A stretch of 64,000 nt of DNA from Paenibacillus tyrphae (GTDB lineage Bacteria > Bacillota > Bacilli > Paenibacillales > NBRC-103111), in NCBI RefSeq assembly GCF_027925525.1, contig NZ_BSDJ01000030.1, positions 1 through 64,000 of the forward strand. The letters run 5' to 3'. A program made the translations under genes and the position numbers. The notes under the pieces are model-generated. The model searched no databases. It was given only the letters and a program-made list of their open reading frames with translations, and was not told the origin of the DNA. Positions within the stretch are counted from its first letter, which is position 1, and each line of letters opens with the position of its first letter. Of the stretch, positions 15,178 to 24,860 are shown piece by piece.

Positions 15178-16287
15178 TCACACGACCACCGGGTCGGCAA
15201 CCGCTGACTGCACGACCGTTTTGTTTTTGCCCGTCCGTTTGGCGGCATAGAGGGAAGCGTCCGCGCCTTTGAACAGCCCTTCCTTGCCGTGGCCTTTCGT
15301 ATAGGTCTGCAGACCGATGCTGATGGTCGCCGCTTGCGACTCCAATTCGGGGTGCAGGGTGACCGACAGCTTGTGGCGGATCTGCTCGGCCAAAGCGTAG
15401 GCTTCCTCCGCTGTTTTGTCGGTAAAGATGACGGCAAATTCTTCGCCGCCGTAGCGGGCTACAAAATCGTTGGGAGATACTGTTTCTTTAATCGTATTTG
15501 CCACGCGCATCAAAATAATATCGCCGACCCAGTGGCCGAACGTATCGTTGATTCTTTTGAAATTGTCGATATCGACGATCGCCAGATGCAGCGGCAGCTC
15601 GTTGCGCTCATGCTGGTCGATCAGCTTTTCGAGATATTCGTGGAACGTCTTATGGTTATACAGGCTCGTAAGCGCATCCAGCTTGGACAGTTTGTCCATA
15701 ATAATATTTTTGACCAGCAGCTCTTGCTTAGCTTCGGTTGCATGCTTAAGGTTGTTGAGCAGTTCGATTCCGCTGCTGGTGATGGATAGCGCGATAACGG
15801 TCGTCCCGGTGTACAGGAACAGGATGCCGATCGTATGCACGGGCTGCATGGTGAGCCGAAGCTCGGGGCTGATGAGGTACAGGGCGGCGAAGGACAGCAG
15901 CACGAGGGCGAAGGCGGCGACAATGCGGTTTTTGTTAAAGGACAGAACGGACGTTAGGATCGGAAAAATGTAAATGGCGGGTACGATGCCGATTGACGGG
16001 TTCATCAGAATAATGGAGGTTGCGTAGAAAATGCCGGTTAAGATGAGCAGCCAATCGCTCTGTAATTTACGGTAGCGGTAGAGGGTTTCTACGGCTCCGG
16101 TAACGGCGGTTAAACAGATCACTTGAAACAGCAGGGCTTGAAAGAAGGCGGAGGGCGAAGTATCCGCTTCCAAAAGAAATATGGCATATTCGAGAATGGC
16201 TGTCAGCACGATGGTGATCCAGTACAGATTGAGCATTTTTCTGTACGTTTGTCGGGTATTGACCAGTTCCAGCAAAAGATGGTTCAT
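15178..16287 (-). CDS. Membrane diguanylate cyclase (GGDEF)
   Basis: The 369-residue protein has about six N-terminal membrane helices (20-170) and a short coiled coil. The GGDEF domain (about 205-365) makes cyclic-di-GMP from GTP. The active-site loop is an intact GGEEF (280-284), and 'DIDNFKRINDTFGHWVGD' carries the metal-binding Asp. The usual inhibitory-site RxxD before the loop reads SPND, so product feedback may be lost. It is a single gene; the PilZ fusion at 19142-20419 lies 2.9 kb away. Confidence 0.92.
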   Translation of the reverse strand: MNHLLLELVNTRQTYRKMLNLYWITIVLTAILEYAIFLLEADTSPSAFFQALLFQVICLTAVTGAVETLYRYRKLQSDWLLILTGIFYATSIILMNPSIGIVPAIYIFPILTSVLSFNKNRIVAAFALVLLSFAALYLISPELRLTMQPVHTIGILFLYTGTTVIALSITSSGIELLNNLKHATEAKQELLVKNIIMDKLSKLDALTSLYNHKTFHEYLEKLIDQHERNELPLHLAIVDIDNFKRINDTFGHWVGDIILMRVANTIKETVSPNDFVARYGGEEFAVIFTDKTAEEAYALAEQIRHKLSVTLHPELESQAATISIGLQTYTKGHGKEGLFKGADASLYAAKRTGKNKTVVQSAVADPVVV

Positions 16288-16528
16288 ACATCTGCTCCCG
16301 TGTCACATAATACATCCACGTATACCTTAGTTCATCCAACAAGAGTGAAACGCTCCAAAAAATGTGTGATACCATACTGTTTCGACGTAACTTTTGTAAA
16401 TCCTTCGGCAGAACTAATTTTTTTGAGCGAAATGAGATTTCAAAGCATGTTCACCGGTTGGATATGGCAAACTGAAACGGAGAGTGGTACAATAAGGCAA
16501 GCACTCCAAGCGAACAGGTAGTAATGCA

Positions 16529-16564
16529 CACGTGAACAATCCTTTTGTTTGCTGGGTTCACGTG
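16529..16564 (+). promoter_or_regulatory. Inverted repeat in the tkt leader
   Basis: CACGTGAAC (16529-16537) and GTTCACGTG (16556-16564) form a perfect 9-bp inverted repeat with an 18-base spacer, about 80 bases before the tkt start. It could be an RNA hairpin or a protein site. It is too short on T to be a terminator. The rest of the 16288-16646 gap shows no other clear structure apart from a GC-rich stretch after the repeat. Confidence 0.4.
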
Positions 16565-16646
16565 AAGCCCGGCGCTTTCGCGCGAAGGCGGACCAGTGCT
16601 TTACCATACTGCTGATCAAAAGAAGATCGACAATAGGAGGATCACA

Positions 16647-18650
16647 ATGACGGTATCTAACAAAACGATCGAACAACTTTCCGTGGACACGATCCGTACG
16701 CTTTCCATCGACGCGATTGAAAAAGCCAAGTCCGGACACCCCGGGATGCCGATGGGAGCTGCGCCAATGGGCTATGAGCTCTTCGCGAAGCTGATGAAGC
16801 ACAACCCGGATCAGCCGACGTGGATCAACCGCGACCGTTTCGTGCTGTCTGCGGGACACGGTTCGATGCTGCTGTACAGCCTGCTCCACCTCTCCGGCTA
16901 CGACCTGCCGATGGAAGAGCTGAAGCAGTTCCGCCAATGGGGAAGCCTGACGCCGGGACATCCGGAAGTGGGCCACACGCCGGGCGTCGATGCGACGACG
17001 GGGCCGCTCGGTCAAGGTCTTGGCATGGCGGTGGGGATGGCGTTGGCGGAAGCGCATCTCGCGGCCGTTTACAATCGTGAACAATACCATGTCATCGATC
17101 ACTATACATATGCCATTTGCGGCGACGGCGATTTGATGGAAGGCATCTCGTCGGAGTCCGCTTCGCTGGCGGGCCATTTGAAGCTCGGCAAGCTGATCGT
17201 GCTGTACGATTCGAACGATATTTCGCTGGACGGCGAGCTGAATCTGTCGTTCTCCGAGAATGTCGCCCAGCGCTTTGAAGGCTACGGCTGGCAGGTGCTG
17301 CGCGTCGAGGACGGCAACGATCTGGAAGCGATCCACAAAGCGGTGCTGGAAGCGCAGGCGGATTACCGTCCGACGCTGATCGAAGTGAAGACGGTCATCG
17401 GCTACGGCAGCCCGAACAAAGCGGGCAAAGGCGGCCATGCAGGTCCGCACGGTTCTCCGCTCGGCGTGGACGAAGTCGCGCTCACCAAGAAAGTGTACGG
17501 CTGGGACGAAGCGCAGCACTTCCACGTGCCGGACGAAGTGCGCCAGCATTTCGCCGACGTGAAAAGCAAGGGAATTCAATCGTACGAGGCTTGGAAGCAG
17601 TTGGTTGCCGACTACGCCAAGGCGCATCCGGAGCTGGCGAAGCAGTTCGAGGCGGCCTCAAGCGACGATCTGCCGGAAGGCTGGGACAAGGACATTCCGT
17701 CCGACGTTTCGGCGGACAAGGGTACCCGTACGGCTTCCGGTACGGTGCTTAACGCGATTGCCAAAAACGTGCCGTGGCTCGTTGGCGGCTCCGCCGACCT
17801 GGAGTCTTCGACCATGACGCACATGAAGGATCTCGGCGTGCTGACGTCTAAAGACTACAGCGGCCGCAACATCTACTTCGGCGTGCGCGAGTTCGGCATG
17901 GGCGCGGCTACGAACGGCATGCTGCTGCACGGCGGCGTAAGAGTGTTCTGCGGAACGTTCTTTGTCTTCTCCGACTACTTGCGTCCGGCGATCCGTCTGG
18001 CGTCGATCATGAACGTGCCGGCGATCTACGTGTTCACGCACGACAGCATCGGCGTCGGCGAAGACGGCCCGACCCACGAGCCGATCGAGCAGCTTGCCGC
18101 GCTGCGCGTCATTCCGGGCGTGACGGTTCTTCGTCCGGCGGACGGTCCGGAAACGGCAGCCGCTTGGCGCTATGCCGTTGAGAACAAAAAAGGCCCTGTC
18201 GCCTTGATCTTCTCCCGTCAAGCGGCTCCGACGCTGGAAGGCACGGCGAACGGCGCGGTTGACCGCGGCGCGTACGTCTTGTCCGATGCAGCGAGTGGCA
18301 AGCCGCAGGCGCAAATTATCGCAACGGGGACGGAAGTGCAGCTTGCGATGGGTGCGCAAAAACAGCTTGCCGAAGAAGGCATCGCGGTTCGCGTGATCAG
18401 CATGCCGAGCTGGGAGCTGTTCGACAAGCAGCCGCAGGAGTACAAGGATTCCGTCATTTTGCCGGAGGTAAAAGCGCGTCTGGCGGTCGAAATGGGCCAT
18501 CCGTTCGGCTGGGAGCGCTACGTCGGCGTGCAGGGCGACGTGCTCGGCATCGACAAATTCGGCGCATCCGCTCCGGGTCCGATTGTGATCCGCGAGTACG
18601 GCTTCACGGTGGACAATGTGGTAGCCCGCGTGAAAGCTTTATTGAAATAA
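16647..18650 (+). CDS. tkt: Transketolase
   Basis: The 667-residue thiamine-diphosphate enzyme moves two-carbon units between sugar phosphates in the pentose phosphate pathway. Motifs include '[14 protein letters not shown]' near the N terminus, the ThDP motif '[38 protein letters not shown]', and the pyrimidine-domain '[19 protein letters not shown]'. ATG 16647 was chosen because TAGGAGG lies at ideal spacing; 17 in-frame upstream codons lack a site. ppnP follows at 100 bases and pgi is nearby, making a small sugar-phosphate cluster. Confidence 0.96.
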   Translation: MTVSNKTIEQLSVDTIRTLSIDAIEKAKSGHPGMPMGAAPMGYELFAKLMKHNPDQPTWINRDRFVLSAGHGSMLLYSLLHLSGYDLPMEELKQFRQWGSLTPGHPEVGHTPGVDATTGPLGQGLGMAVGMALAEAHLAAVYNREQYHVIDHYTYAICGDGDLMEGISSESASLAGHLKLGKLIVLYDSNDISLDGELNLSFSENVAQRFEGYGWQVLRVEDGNDLEAIHKAVLEAQADYRPTLIEVKTVIGYGSPNKAGKGGHAGPHGSPLGVDEVALTKKVYGWDEAQHFHVPDEVRQHFADVKSKGIQSYEAWKQLVADYAKAHPELAKQFEAASSDDLPEGWDKDIPSDVSADKGTRTASGTVLNAIAKNVPWLVGGSADLESSTMTHMKDLGVLTSKDYSGRNIYFGVREFGMGAATNGMLLHGGVRVFCGTFFVFSDYLRPAIRLASIMNVPAIYVFTHDSIGVGEDGPTHEPIEQLAALRVIPGVTVLRPADGPETAAAWRYAVENKKGPVALIFSRQAAPTLEGTANGAVDRGAYVLSDAASGKPQAQIIATGTEVQLAMGAQKQLAEEGIAVRVISMPSWELFDKQPQEYKDSVILPEVKARLAVEMGHPFGWERYVGVQGDVLGIDKFGASAPGPIVIREYGFTVDNVVARVKALLK

Positions 18651-18749
18651 GAATTGGGCGTTGAACAATAGACGACGAACGGCAGCGGGCGGTGGCGGAT
18701 GAATGCACCGCTCGCGGTTGGTTCGGATGAGAAAGAGGGAAATCGGTCC

Positions 18750-19067
18750 ATGTCGCAATTTGAGAACGTAACCGCAGTGAAGAAAGCGAACATCTATTTC
18801 GACGGCAAAGTGACCAGCCGCACCGTGATTTTTGCGGACGGAACGAAAAAAACGCTGGGCATCATGCTGCCCGGCGAGTATGAGTTCGGTACGGACACGA
18901 AGGAAATTATGGAGATTCAAGCGGGGGAGCTGAAGGTGCTGCTGCCCGGCGCCAGCGAATGGCTGGAAATTAACGGAACAGGCGAATTTACGGTGCCGGC
19001 AGGCGCCAAGTTCAAGCTGGATGTCCGCACGGTGACGGACTACTGCTGCTCCTACATTAGCGAATAA
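18750..19067 (+). CDS. ppnP: Pyrimidine/purine nucleoside phosphorylase (PpnP family)
   Basis: The 105-residue cupin-like protein matches E. coli PpnP/YaiE: '[14 protein letters not shown]', '[32 protein letters not shown]' and '[24 protein letters not shown]'. The family splits nucleosides with phosphate to a base and ribose-1-phosphate, feeding the pathway of the preceding tkt. ATG 18750 is preferred over ATG 18699 because family members begin close to this point and AGAGGG is upstream. Confidence 0.9.
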   Translation: MSQFENVTAVKKANIYFDGKVTSRTVIFADGTKKTLGIMLPGEYEFGTDTKEIMEIQAGELKVLLPGASEWLEINGTGEFTVPAGAKFKLDVRTVTDYCCSYISE

Positions 19068-19073
19068 CGAAAA

Positions 19074-19132
19074 GCAAACCCCGCACACCCGATCTGGTAT
19101 AACGAACCAGATAGGCCGATGCGGGGTTTTTG
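19074..19132. terminator. Bidirectional terminator between ppnP and the PilZ fusion gene
   Basis: GCAAACCCCGCA pairs with TGCGGGGTTTTTGC, with an inner ATCTGGT/ACCAGAT stem. It ends both convergent genes. Confidence 0.8.
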
Positions 19133-19141
19133 CAAAATGAA

Positions 19142-20419
19142 TCAGGCTTGGGAAGCTTTCTCTTGCTCTTCCGATTGGACTCGGATGTATTCCTCCAGTT
19201 TGAGCCGCACGTATGGCGGCAGTCCCGACAGCATGCAGCCGTAGCGGAATAGCCCGTTGTCCGGATCGATGCGGATGATGCGCGCCGTGATCGGCGGCAG
19301 GTCCGCTTCCTTCGGAAAGTGAAGCACGATGAACATATCGCGGGCGAGCGGGAACGAAGAAACGATGCGGATGCCGCTCTCCGACAGGTCGACCAGCGAG
19401 CCTTCGATCAGCTGCCCGGAGAAGGAGCCTTCCTGCTCCCATTGGTAGACGGATAAGTGCAGCTTGATGTCAAGCTGAATGCGCGCGTTACGGCGGCGTT
19501 CGGTCATGACTTCGGCAGACTTGTCCCGGCTGCTGACCTGCATGTGCATCCAATCCTCATAGCATTGGATGACCGAGCACAGATCATTTTCTCCGAGGCC
19601 TTTGGCAAGGCCCATCTGGAATAGCCCTGTAGCGGTGCGTAGCATCGGCGAAGGCATCTGGAACCCGTCAGCTACGTCTCCTGCGAGCAGCAAGTCTTTC
19701 AGCATCAGCTTGGTCGAGAACTGGTTGCTGAAGTCGCGGCTTACGATCTTGGAGCCTTTCAGCTCGGCTTGTCTGCTGTTCGCGCCGCCGGCAAGGACGA
19801 TGCTCAGGAAGCTTTCCGGGTCGAGACCGGCTTTGGTCACCATGGACAAGCCTTCCATCAGCCCGAGCGCATTGATGCCGACCATCGTATTATGCGCAAG
19901 CTTCGCATAGGAGCCGGAGCCGCTTGGCCCCATATAGACGATTTTGCTGCCCATAGCTTCGAAGACGTCGCGCTGCGCGTCCAGCGTCTCTTCCTGCCCG
20001 CCGACCATGAAGACGAGCGTGCCGTTCTCGGCCGCAGGCTTGCTGCCGGTAATCGGCGCGTCCAGGAAATCGACCAGATGCAATGCCAGCTCGTCATAAA
20101 TTTTGCGGCTCGTCGCAGGGGAGACCGTGCTACAATCGATCACGGTTTGTCCGGGACGCAGGCTGTGAGCCAGTCCGTTCTCGCCGAACAAGCTGTCCAG
20201 AACGACCTGGTCGTTGCTCAGCATTGTGACGATGACATCCGCTTCTTTAGCGGCTTCAGCGGGGCTAGCTGCCTGTGCGGCGCCGAGGGCGACAAGCTCC
20301 TGGGCTTTGTCCGCCGTCCGGTTGTAAACGTTCACGCGAAAACCTTTTTGGATCAAATTGGCAGCCATAGGTTTGCCCATGGTGCCGAGTCCGATAAACC
20401 CGACAGTTTTCATGATCAT
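19142..20419 (-). CDS. Beta-hydroxyacid dehydrogenase fused to a C-terminal PilZ (c-di-GMP-binding) domain
   Basis: Residues 1-295 form a 3-hydroxyisobutyrate/tartronate-semialdehyde-type NAD(P)-dependent dehydrogenase. They show the Rossmann motif 'GFIGLGTMGKPMAANL', the substrate motif 'DAPITGSKPAAENGTL' and the catalytic-Lys motif 'AKLAHNTMVG'. A 12-residue linker leads to a PilZ domain (about 305-415) with RxxxR at Arg309-Arg313 and DxSxxG at Asp344-Gly349, the complete cyclic-di-GMP-binding pair. It is one uninterrupted 425-codon frame. The dehydrogenase would be expected to respond to cyclic-di-GMP; that is inference. Substrate is unknown. It is convergent with ppnP and divergent from pgi. 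Confidence 0.85.
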   Translation of the reverse strand: MIMKTVGFIGLGTMGKPMAANLIQKGFRVNVYNRTADKAQELVALGAAQAASPAEAAKEADVIVTMLSNDQVVLDSLFGENGLAHSLRPGQTVIDCSTVSPATSRKIYDELALHLVDFLDAPITGSKPAAENGTLVFMVGGQEETLDAQRDVFEAMGSKIVYMGPSGSGSYAKLAHNTMVGINALGLMEGLSMVTKAGLDPESFLSIVLAGGANSRQAELKGSKIVSRDFSNQFSTKLMLKDLLLAGDVADGFQMPSPMLRTATGLFQMGLAKGLGENDLCSVIQCYEDWMHMQVSSRDKSAEVMTERRRNARIQLDIKLHLSVYQWEQEGSFSGQLIEGSLVDLSESGIRIVSSFPLARDMFIVLHFPKEADLPPITARIIRIDPDNGLFRYGCMLSGLPPYVRLKLEEYIRVQSEEQEKASQA

Positions 20420-20620
20420 CCATCACCTCTTGCCTGTATTTTAACATTTTGCCAGTGAGCTGTGAATTGTTCTCTTGCGTTTCGGCTAGAAAGTAAAGTA
20501 TTCTATACACTATAGGGATTTAATGTGTTACCGTACGACCAAAGCTTCGATTCGAAGCAAGGACAAGTCTTACCCGCATGTCACAGAGAAAAACGATTCG
20601 GACGGGAGGATGTATTTGGA

Positions 20621-21976
20621 ATGGGAGCTAAACTTCGTTTTGATTACAGCAAGGCTCTTGGTTTCATTCAACAGCACGAGGTGGATTACTTGGCGGGTGC
20701 CGTAGCCGCCGCGCATAATCAATTGCACGACAAAACAGGCGCCGGGAACGATTATCTCGGTTGGATCGATCTCCCGGTCAATTACGATAAAGAAGAATTC
20801 GCCCGCATCCAGCAGGCGGCCAAGCGCATTCAATCGAATTCCGACGCGCTTGTCGTCATCGGCATCGGGGGCTCCTACCTGGGGGCCAGAGCGGCGATTG
20901 AGATGCTGTCCCACAGCTTCTACAATCTGCTGCCGAAGGATAAGCGCAAGACGCCGGAAATTCACTTCGTCGGCCAGAACATCAGCTCCACCTACGTGAC
21001 GCATCTGCTGCAACTGCTCGAAGGCAAGGACATTTCCGTCAACGTCATCTCCAAATCCGGCACGACGACGGAGCCTGCCATCGCTTTCCGGATTTTCCGC
21101 GAGCTGCTTGAGCGGAAATACGGTAAAGATGGGGCGCGCGAGCGCATCTATGCGACGACGGACCAAGCGAAGGGCGCGCTGAAAAAGCTGGCGACCGAGG
21201 AACGCTACGAAACGTTCGTCATCCCGGACGATGTGGGCGGCCGCTATTCCGTGCTGACAGCCGTCGGCCTTCTGCCGATCGCTACCGCGGGCGTGGACAT
21301 CGAAGCGATGATGCAGGGCGCGGCGGACGCGCGCGAGGTTTATTCGAACCCGAACCTGAAGGAGAACGAAGCGTACCAATACGCTGCGGTTCGCAATGCG
21401 CTGTACCGCAAGGGCAAAACGACGGAAATTCTCGTGAACTACGAGCCGTCGCTGCATTACGTCTCTGAATGGTGGAAGCAGCTGTACGGCGAGAGCGAAG
21501 GCAAGGACAACAAAGGCATTTACCCGTCTTCGGTCGATTTTTCCACGGATTTACATTCCATGGGTCAATTCATTCAGGAAGGCTCGCGCAACTTGTTTGA
21601 GACCGTCATTCAAGTCGAGCAGGTGTCGGAGCAAATCACGATCGGCACCGATCCGCAAGATCTGGACGGCTTGAACTTCCTGAGCGGACAAACGATGGAT
21701 TTCGTCAATAAAAAGGCGTTCGAGGGTACGATGCTTGCTCATACGGACGGCGGAGTGCCGAACCTGATCGTCACGCTGCCCGATCTGTCGTCATATACAT
21801 TCGGTTACATGGTTTATTTCTTTGAAAAAGCCTGCGGCATCAGCGGTTACCTGCTGGGCGTCAACCCGTTCGACCAACCGGGCGTGGAGGCATATAAGAA
21901 AAACATGTTCGCACTGCTCGGCAAACCGGGCTACGAGAAAGAAAAGGCTGCGCTCGAGGCCAGATTGTCGAAGTAA
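20621..21976 (+). CDS. pgi: Glucose-6-phosphate isomerase
   Basis: The 451-residue enzyme interconverts glucose-6-phosphate and fructose-6-phosphate. It shows '[22 protein letters not shown]', '[24 protein letters not shown]', '[14 protein letters not shown]' and the C-terminal '[23 protein letters not shown]', and its size fits the Bacillus type. ATG 20621 was chosen for GGGAGG about 10 bases upstream. The track back to 20525 is in frame but has no ribosome site. Confidence 0.96.
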   Translation: MGAKLRFDYSKALGFIQQHEVDYLAGAVAAAHNQLHDKTGAGNDYLGWIDLPVNYDKEEFARIQQAAKRIQSNSDALVVIGIGGSYLGARAAIEMLSHSFYNLLPKDKRKTPEIHFVGQNISSTYVTHLLQLLEGKDISVNVISKSGTTTEPAIAFRIFRELLERKYGKDGARERIYATTDQAKGALKKLATEERYETFVIPDDVGGRYSVLTAVGLLPIATAGVDIEAMMQGAADAREVYSNPNLKENEAYQYAAVRNALYRKGKTTEILVNYEPSLHYVSEWWKQLYGESEGKDNKGIYPSSVDFSTDLHSMGQFIQEGSRNLFETVIQVEQVSEQITIGTDPQDLDGLNFLSGQTMDFVNKKAFEGTMLAHTDGGVPNLIVTLPDLSSYTFGYMVYFFEKACGISGYLLGVNPFDQPGVEAYKKNMFALLGKPGYEKEKAALEARLSK

Positions 21977-22093
21977 CTCGCAGCGCGCGGAAAAAGCGGT
22001 TCATCCCCCGGGATGGCTGCTTTTTTTGCAGGCATCCCGGACGCCGGATGTTCCAGAGGCTACGGCCTGATAAGGAGGCGCCAGGAAACGTCT

Positions 22094-22732
22094 ATGTTAA
22101 CGCGGTACAGAACGGTTAAGCGATTCGGCTCGGCGGAGATCGTCATTAAGAAATCCCGGTTTATCGGGTTTGCGAAGCCGGTCGAGACCGAGGAAGAAGC
22201 CGTTGCATTCATTGAGAGCATCAAGAAGGAGCATTGGTCCGCCACGCACAACTGCTCGGCTTACATGATCGGAGAACGCGATGAGATTCAGAAAGCGTCC
22301 GACGACGGGGAGCCGAGCGGGACGGCGGGAAAGCCGATCCTCGAAGTGATCAAAAATCAAGGCCTGAAAAACGTCGTCGTCGTCGTGACCCGTTATTTCG
22401 GGGGCATTATGCTGGGAGCGGGCGGTTTGATTCGCGCCTATACCGACGGGGCGGTCGCCGGACTTGCCGCGGCGGAGCAGGTGTATAAGGTGCTCCACCG
22501 GGTAGTGCTGGTGGAGGTCGATTATACGTGGCTCGGCAAGCTAGAGAACGAGCTGCGGAATCGCGGCATGATGATGGGCGAGACCGTTTTCACTGATAAG
22601 GTGACGTTGAGCTGCTTGCCTTTAGTTGAGGAAGCGGATACATTTGCCGCATGGATGACGGATTTGACCCAGGGTCAAGGGACGATCATCCATGGAGAAG
22701 AACGTTACGTAGAGCATGCTGAGCTTCCGTGA
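22094..22732 (+). CDS. yigZ: YigZ/IMPACT family protein
   Basis: The 212-residue protein has the UPF0029 N-terminal domain ('KKSRFIGFAKPVETEEEAVAFIESIKKEHWSATHNCSAYMIG', 'SDDGEPSGTAGKPILEVI', 'VVVVTRYFGGIMLGAGGLIRAY'). A C-terminal DUF1949 ferredoxin-like domain follows. The family is linked to translation and stress-kinase control in eukaryotes; the bacterial role is unclear. The ATG at 22094 follows AAGGAGG somewhat distantly. The TetR gene follows 53 bases later. Confidence 0.9.
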   Translation: MLTRYRTVKRFGSAEIVIKKSRFIGFAKPVETEEEAVAFIESIKKEHWSATHNCSAYMIGERDEIQKASDDGEPSGTAGKPILEVIKNQGLKNVVVVVTRYFGGIMLGAGGLIRAYTDGAVAGLAAAEQVYKVLHRVVLVEVDYTWLGKLENELRNRGMMMGETVFTDKVTLSCLPLVEEADTFAAWMTDLTQGQGTIIHGEERYVEHAELP

Positions 22733-22785
22733 AGCGGAAGCCGGCGGCTTTTAGTATAAATCACGCATAGAAATGAGGGAGGCAC

Positions 22786-23373
22786 TTGGCAAGAAAAGCA
22801 GTTGCACAAGAACTAAGCCGGATGCGCATTTTGGAAGAGGCGCGGCAGCTTTTTATCGAACACGGTTATCACGCTTTAACCATGCGAAGCATCGCAAAGT
22901 CGATGGGTTACAGCCACGGAGCATTGTATTACCACTTCAGCGAAAAAGCGGAGCTGTTCTATGCGCTGGTCAACGAAGATTTCAAAATGCTGCTGGAGCG
23001 CCAAAAAGACATGCTAAACCGGTCCCGTCTCGGGGATATCGGACAACTGGAGAAGCTGATGCATGAGTTCATCCGCTTCGGGCTGGACAATCCGCATCAT
23101 TACGAAATTATGTTCATGATCAAAGATCCGGAACTGCTGCGGTACTCCCGGGAAGAGCAATCGCAATGCCTCGATCTGTTCGCCGCGGTCGTCCGGTCCG
23201 TCGTCTCCCGTCAGCCGGGGAACGAGAAGAAAATGTACAGCTTGCCCTGGAGTTTGTTTATGTCCATGCACGGCTTCATCTCGTATAACATTCATTACAA
23301 TCAAGCGTATCAGGATGTTCGAAAGCTGGCAGAGCAGCACGTCAAATATTTGTGCGAAGGACTACAGGGGTAA
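22786..23373 (+). CDS. TetR family transcriptional regulator
   Basis: The 195-residue product starts at TTG 22786 after GAGGGAGG. The N-terminal helix-turn-helix ('ILEEARQLFIEHGYHALTMRSIAKSMGYSHGALYYHFSEKAELFYALV', residues 16-63) is classic TetR. The C-terminal part is helical, of the TetR_C_33/WHG kind, and ligand unknown. No obvious palindrome was found directly upstream, so its operator may lie elsewhere. Confidence 0.9.
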   Translation: MARKAVAQELSRMRILEEARQLFIEHGYHALTMRSIAKSMGYSHGALYYHFSEKAELFYALVNEDFKMLLERQKDMLNRSRLGDIGQLEKLMHEFIRFGLDNPHHYEIMFMIKDPELLRYSREEQSQCLDLFAAVVRSVVSRQPGNEKKMYSLPWSLFMSMHGFISYNIHYNQAYQDVRKLAEQHVKYLCEGLQG

Positions 23374-23451
23374 CACGTTACCGAATAGGTAAATTTTTTT
23401 CACCCGTATGCTTCATTACACTAATGCGTTGTCGCTTCCTCGCTTTATTCT

Positions 23452-23853
23452 TTACCCCCGAATGAATTTTACAAGGCAAGAGCGCTCGCGGGGCCCGTCA
23501 AATTCGCAGAAATAAATGCCCTGCCAGCGGCCCAGTACCAACCGCGAGCCGGCCACAAGCACGGTTTGGGAGGACCCCGTCGTTATCGCCTTCAGATGCG
23601 AGGCGGTGTTCCCCTCGGCATGACGGTACTTCGGATGCGTCCAAGGGTATACTTCATCGAGCCGCATCAGCACGTCGTGGCGGACATCGGGATCCGCATT
23701 TTCTTGAATGGTGATGCCTGCCGTCGTATGGGGACAATAAATGACGGCAAGTCCCTCTTCCAGTTGTTCCTGCTTCAGCAGATCGTGAATCAGACGGGTA
23801 ATTTCGATCATTTCGTCGCGCTGCTTCGTATGTAGGTGGAGCGTGTGAAGCAT
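23452..23853 (-). CDS. yjbQ: YjbQ family (UPF0047) protein
   Basis: The 133-residue protein has the family core 'GLAVIYCPHTTAGITIQENADPDVRHDVLMRLDEVYP' and 'HAEGNTASHLKAITTGSSQTVLV', ending 'LGRWQGIYFCEFDGPRERSCLVKF'. Some members have a minor thiamine-phosphate synthase activity; the physiological role is uncertain. ATG 23853 was chosen for GAAGGAGG at good spacing; the in-frame start at 23901 lacks one. Confidence 0.9.
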   Translation of the reverse strand: MLHTLHLHTKQRDEMIEITRLIHDLLKQEQLEEGLAVIYCPHTTAGITIQENADPDVRHDVLMRLDEVYPWTHPKYRHAEGNTASHLKAITTGSSQTVLVAGSRLVLGRWQGIYFCEFDGPRERSCLVKFIRG

Positions 23854-23979
23854 GACAAAACCTCCTTCGGTTTTTGTTCGGGGATGCAGGTCCGTCATCA
23901 TTATATTACACCGGGCATGCCCCTACAAAACATGGTACAATGGAAGGGAAAACGAAAGGCGCACGAAAGGGTGACCCCG

Positions 23980-24204
23980 GTGAATTTAACGACGAACACG
24001 TTTGAAAACACGGAATTTATGATTGAAGAAATTAAGAAGAAGCTGCGGATGGCTTCCGGCGCCGCGCTGAAGGCTTCCCAGCTCAATGACGAGCAGTATG
24101 AAGAGCTGCGCGACATTTATGAGATGGTCGCCGGGAAGAATCAATTCAGCATCAGCGAAATCGAAGCGATTACAACGGAGCTTGGCCGTTTGCGTCGAGG
24201 CTGA
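23980..24204 (+). CDS. DUF1128 family protein (YfkK-like)
   Basis: The 74-residue helical protein begins at GTG 23980 with AAAGGGTG upstream. It matches B. subtilis YfkK by 'MIEEIKKKLRMASGAALKASQLNDEQYEELRDIYEMV' and 'FSISEIEAITTELG'. Function is unknown. It is a single gene divergent from yjbQ. Confidence 0.85.
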   Translation: MNLTTNTFENTEFMIEEIKKKLRMASGAALKASQLNDEQYEELRDIYEMVAGKNQFSISEIEAITTELGRLRRG

Positions 24205-24366
24205 ACGGAGCGATGGCACCTGCAAATGCAGGACAGGACGATGGCACATCTTGCTTGGCCGGCGGGGCATTTATACAAGCAGCCCCGGTGTCCATCCCGT
24301 ACTATATAGCGTTATCCTCATCTATTAGGGCCACGGCCCGACGCTACTATTCGGAGGTGTGCGCAT

Positions 24367-24660
24367 ATGCCAAAAGCAGTCCGCAAGCAGGATGTCGCCA
24401 AGCTGGTAGGCAAGCAGATTTATGCGGTCAAGAAAGACGGAACGGTCGTAGAAGGCAAGTTGGTGCGTATTAACGGCAACCAATTGATGATTTCCACTCG
24501 CAATGGCAAGCAGGTGAAAACGTCCGCGATTCTCCCGCTCGTTCTGTTTGATCTTCTCGCCATCGGAACGTCTCCATTCGCCTTCGGCGGATTTGGCGGC
24601 TTCGGCCCATTTGGGTTTGGCGGCTTCGGTCCGTTTGGATTTGGCGGAGGTTTCTGGTAA
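24367..24660 (+). CDS. Small protein with Sm-like N-terminus and Gly/Phe repeat tail
   Basis: The 97-residue product has a basic, beta-rich N-terminal domain ('LVGKQIYAVKKDGTVVEGKLVRINGNQLMI', residues 13-42), reminiscent of Sm/KOW-like barrels. A hydrophobic joint ('ILPLVLFDLLAIG') leads to a C-terminal tail of GFGGFGPF repeats (about 74-97). Gly/Phe-rich tails of this kind occur in spore-coat and surface proteins of Bacilli, but no function can be assigned. The start at 24367 has GGAGGTG upstream, and a terminator follows. Confidence 0.75.
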   Translation: MPKAVRKQDVAKLVGKQIYAVKKDGTVVEGKLVRINGNQLMISTRNGKQVKTSAILPLVLFDLLAIGTSPFAFGGFGGFGPFGFGGFGPFGFGGGFW

Positions 24661-24689
24661 GACGTCCACAGAAATGCGCGGTCCATGTG

Positions 24690-24735
24690 AAAAATCCCGT
24701 TCTGTGCGGTTATCCGCTGCAGGACGGGATTTTTG
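24690..24735. terminator. Bidirectional terminator between the GF-rich gene and cydS
   Basis: AAAATCCCGT (24691-24700) pairs with ACGGGATTTT (24724-24733), with an inner GCGG/CCGC stem and A/T runs on both sides. Confidence 0.85.
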
Positions 24736-24749
24736 GATTGGTCCAGGGG

Positions 24750-24854
24750 CTATTTAAACCCTTTGTCTTGCGCTTTGCCGCTCCAGATGAACATGAACGC
24801 AAGCGAGGCCGCCACAATAAGAAGCGGGAGGTACATGATCATGTAATGTTCCAT
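24750..24854 (-). CDS. cydS: CydS-like small subunit of cytochrome bd oxidase (34 aa)
   Basis: The gene starts 6 bases after the cydB stop, behind GAAAGGATG, and encodes a single membrane helix ('YLPLLIVAASLAFMFIW') with a short polar C-terminus. Size, position and topology match CydS of the Geobacillus bd oxidase, a small accessory subunit; the proteobacterial counterpart is CydX. It is too short for most gene callers. It ends the cyd operon directly before a terminator. Confidence 0.75.
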   Translation of the reverse strand: MEHYMIMYLPLLIVAASLAFMFIWSGKAQDKGFK

Positions 24855-24860
24855 GGATCT

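Noticed and set aside
16440-17627. 395-codon open frame opposite tkt
   Set aside because: It is the antisense shadow of a clear transketolase gene; Arg/His-rich composition and no ribosome site are typical of GC-rich antisense frames.
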